From positions 1-23,309 of the forward strand of contig JACNHM010000328.1 of assembly GCA_014383605.1 (NCBI GenBank): 23,309 nt of DNA. The letters run 5' to 3'. Under the pieces are notes generated by a model that made no database searches, was not told where the DNA came from, and saw only the letters and a list, made by a program, of their open reading frames with translations. This document shows, piece after piece, positions 23,269 through 23,309 of the stretch. The position numbers were made by a program, and so were the translations under genes. Source of the stretch: Chloroflexota bacterium (lineage in GTDB: Bacteria > Chloroflexota > Anaerolineae > UBA3071). Numbering within the stretch: the stretch's first letter is position 1; every line of letters starts with the position of its first letter.

Positions 23269-23309
23269 ACAGTGCGGCTGCAGCACGCAGAGGGCACAGC
23301 GCGGATCGC

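Overview
This is a GC-rich bacterial chromosome segment, most likely from a non-phototrophic member of the Chloroflexota (Anaerolineae/Ardenticatenia/Caldilineae-like). That assignment is an inference from gene content (a ChlI/ChlD-type fused chelatase ATPase, a DUF2723 membrane glycosyltransferase, a TIR-TM-WD40 giant protein) and from many short iterated hairpin repeats between and inside genes; there is no rRNA or other marker to confirm it. Clear sigma70-type promoters with 17-bp spacers can be read in front of several genes. No gene-free stretch is longer than about 300 bp.

Region 1 (1-7533, minus strand): a two-gene module of visibly lower GC than the rest. The upstream gene encodes a DUF4062-STAND NTPase with a long helical C-terminus. 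The downstream gene encodes a membrane-anchored TIR protein carrying about 18 WD40 repeats. The domain logic (NAD-cleaving-type effector, P-loop switch, repeat sensors) is that of NLR-like antiviral or conflict systems. It is the best candidate here for an undescribed system. A palindromic MITE-like element lies downstream.

Region 2 (7650-13384, minus strand): housekeeping metabolism. A nadC-nadA-nadB operon (de novo NAD from aspartate) starts at a strong promoter. It is followed by a fused AAA+/VWA chelatase subunit with its own promoter. De novo NAD synthesis sitting beside a putative NAD-consuming TIR module is notable but may be coincidence.

Region 3 (13616-17437): a VTT/DedA-like membrane protein predicted to be leaderless, a GNAT acetyltransferase, a ThiF/MoeB E1-like enzyme whose 3' end is duplicated around a small palindromic element, a ketopantoate-reductase-family dehydrogenase with altered active-site Asn positions, and a 4HBT thioesterase translationally coupled to that dehydrogenase.

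Region 4 (17438-20992): a divergent promoter region with a perfect 15-bp inverted repeat between two near-consensus promoters, then galactokinase and a DUF2723 glycosyltransferase whose coding sequence carries two in-frame heptamer repeats.

Region 5 (20913-23309): ribosomal protein L9 with its own promoter and terminator and an acidic tail, then a divergent MFS transporter preceded by a 21-codon upstream ORF with the stronger Shine-Dalgarno, and finally an octamer-repeat hairpin into which the transporter gene runs.
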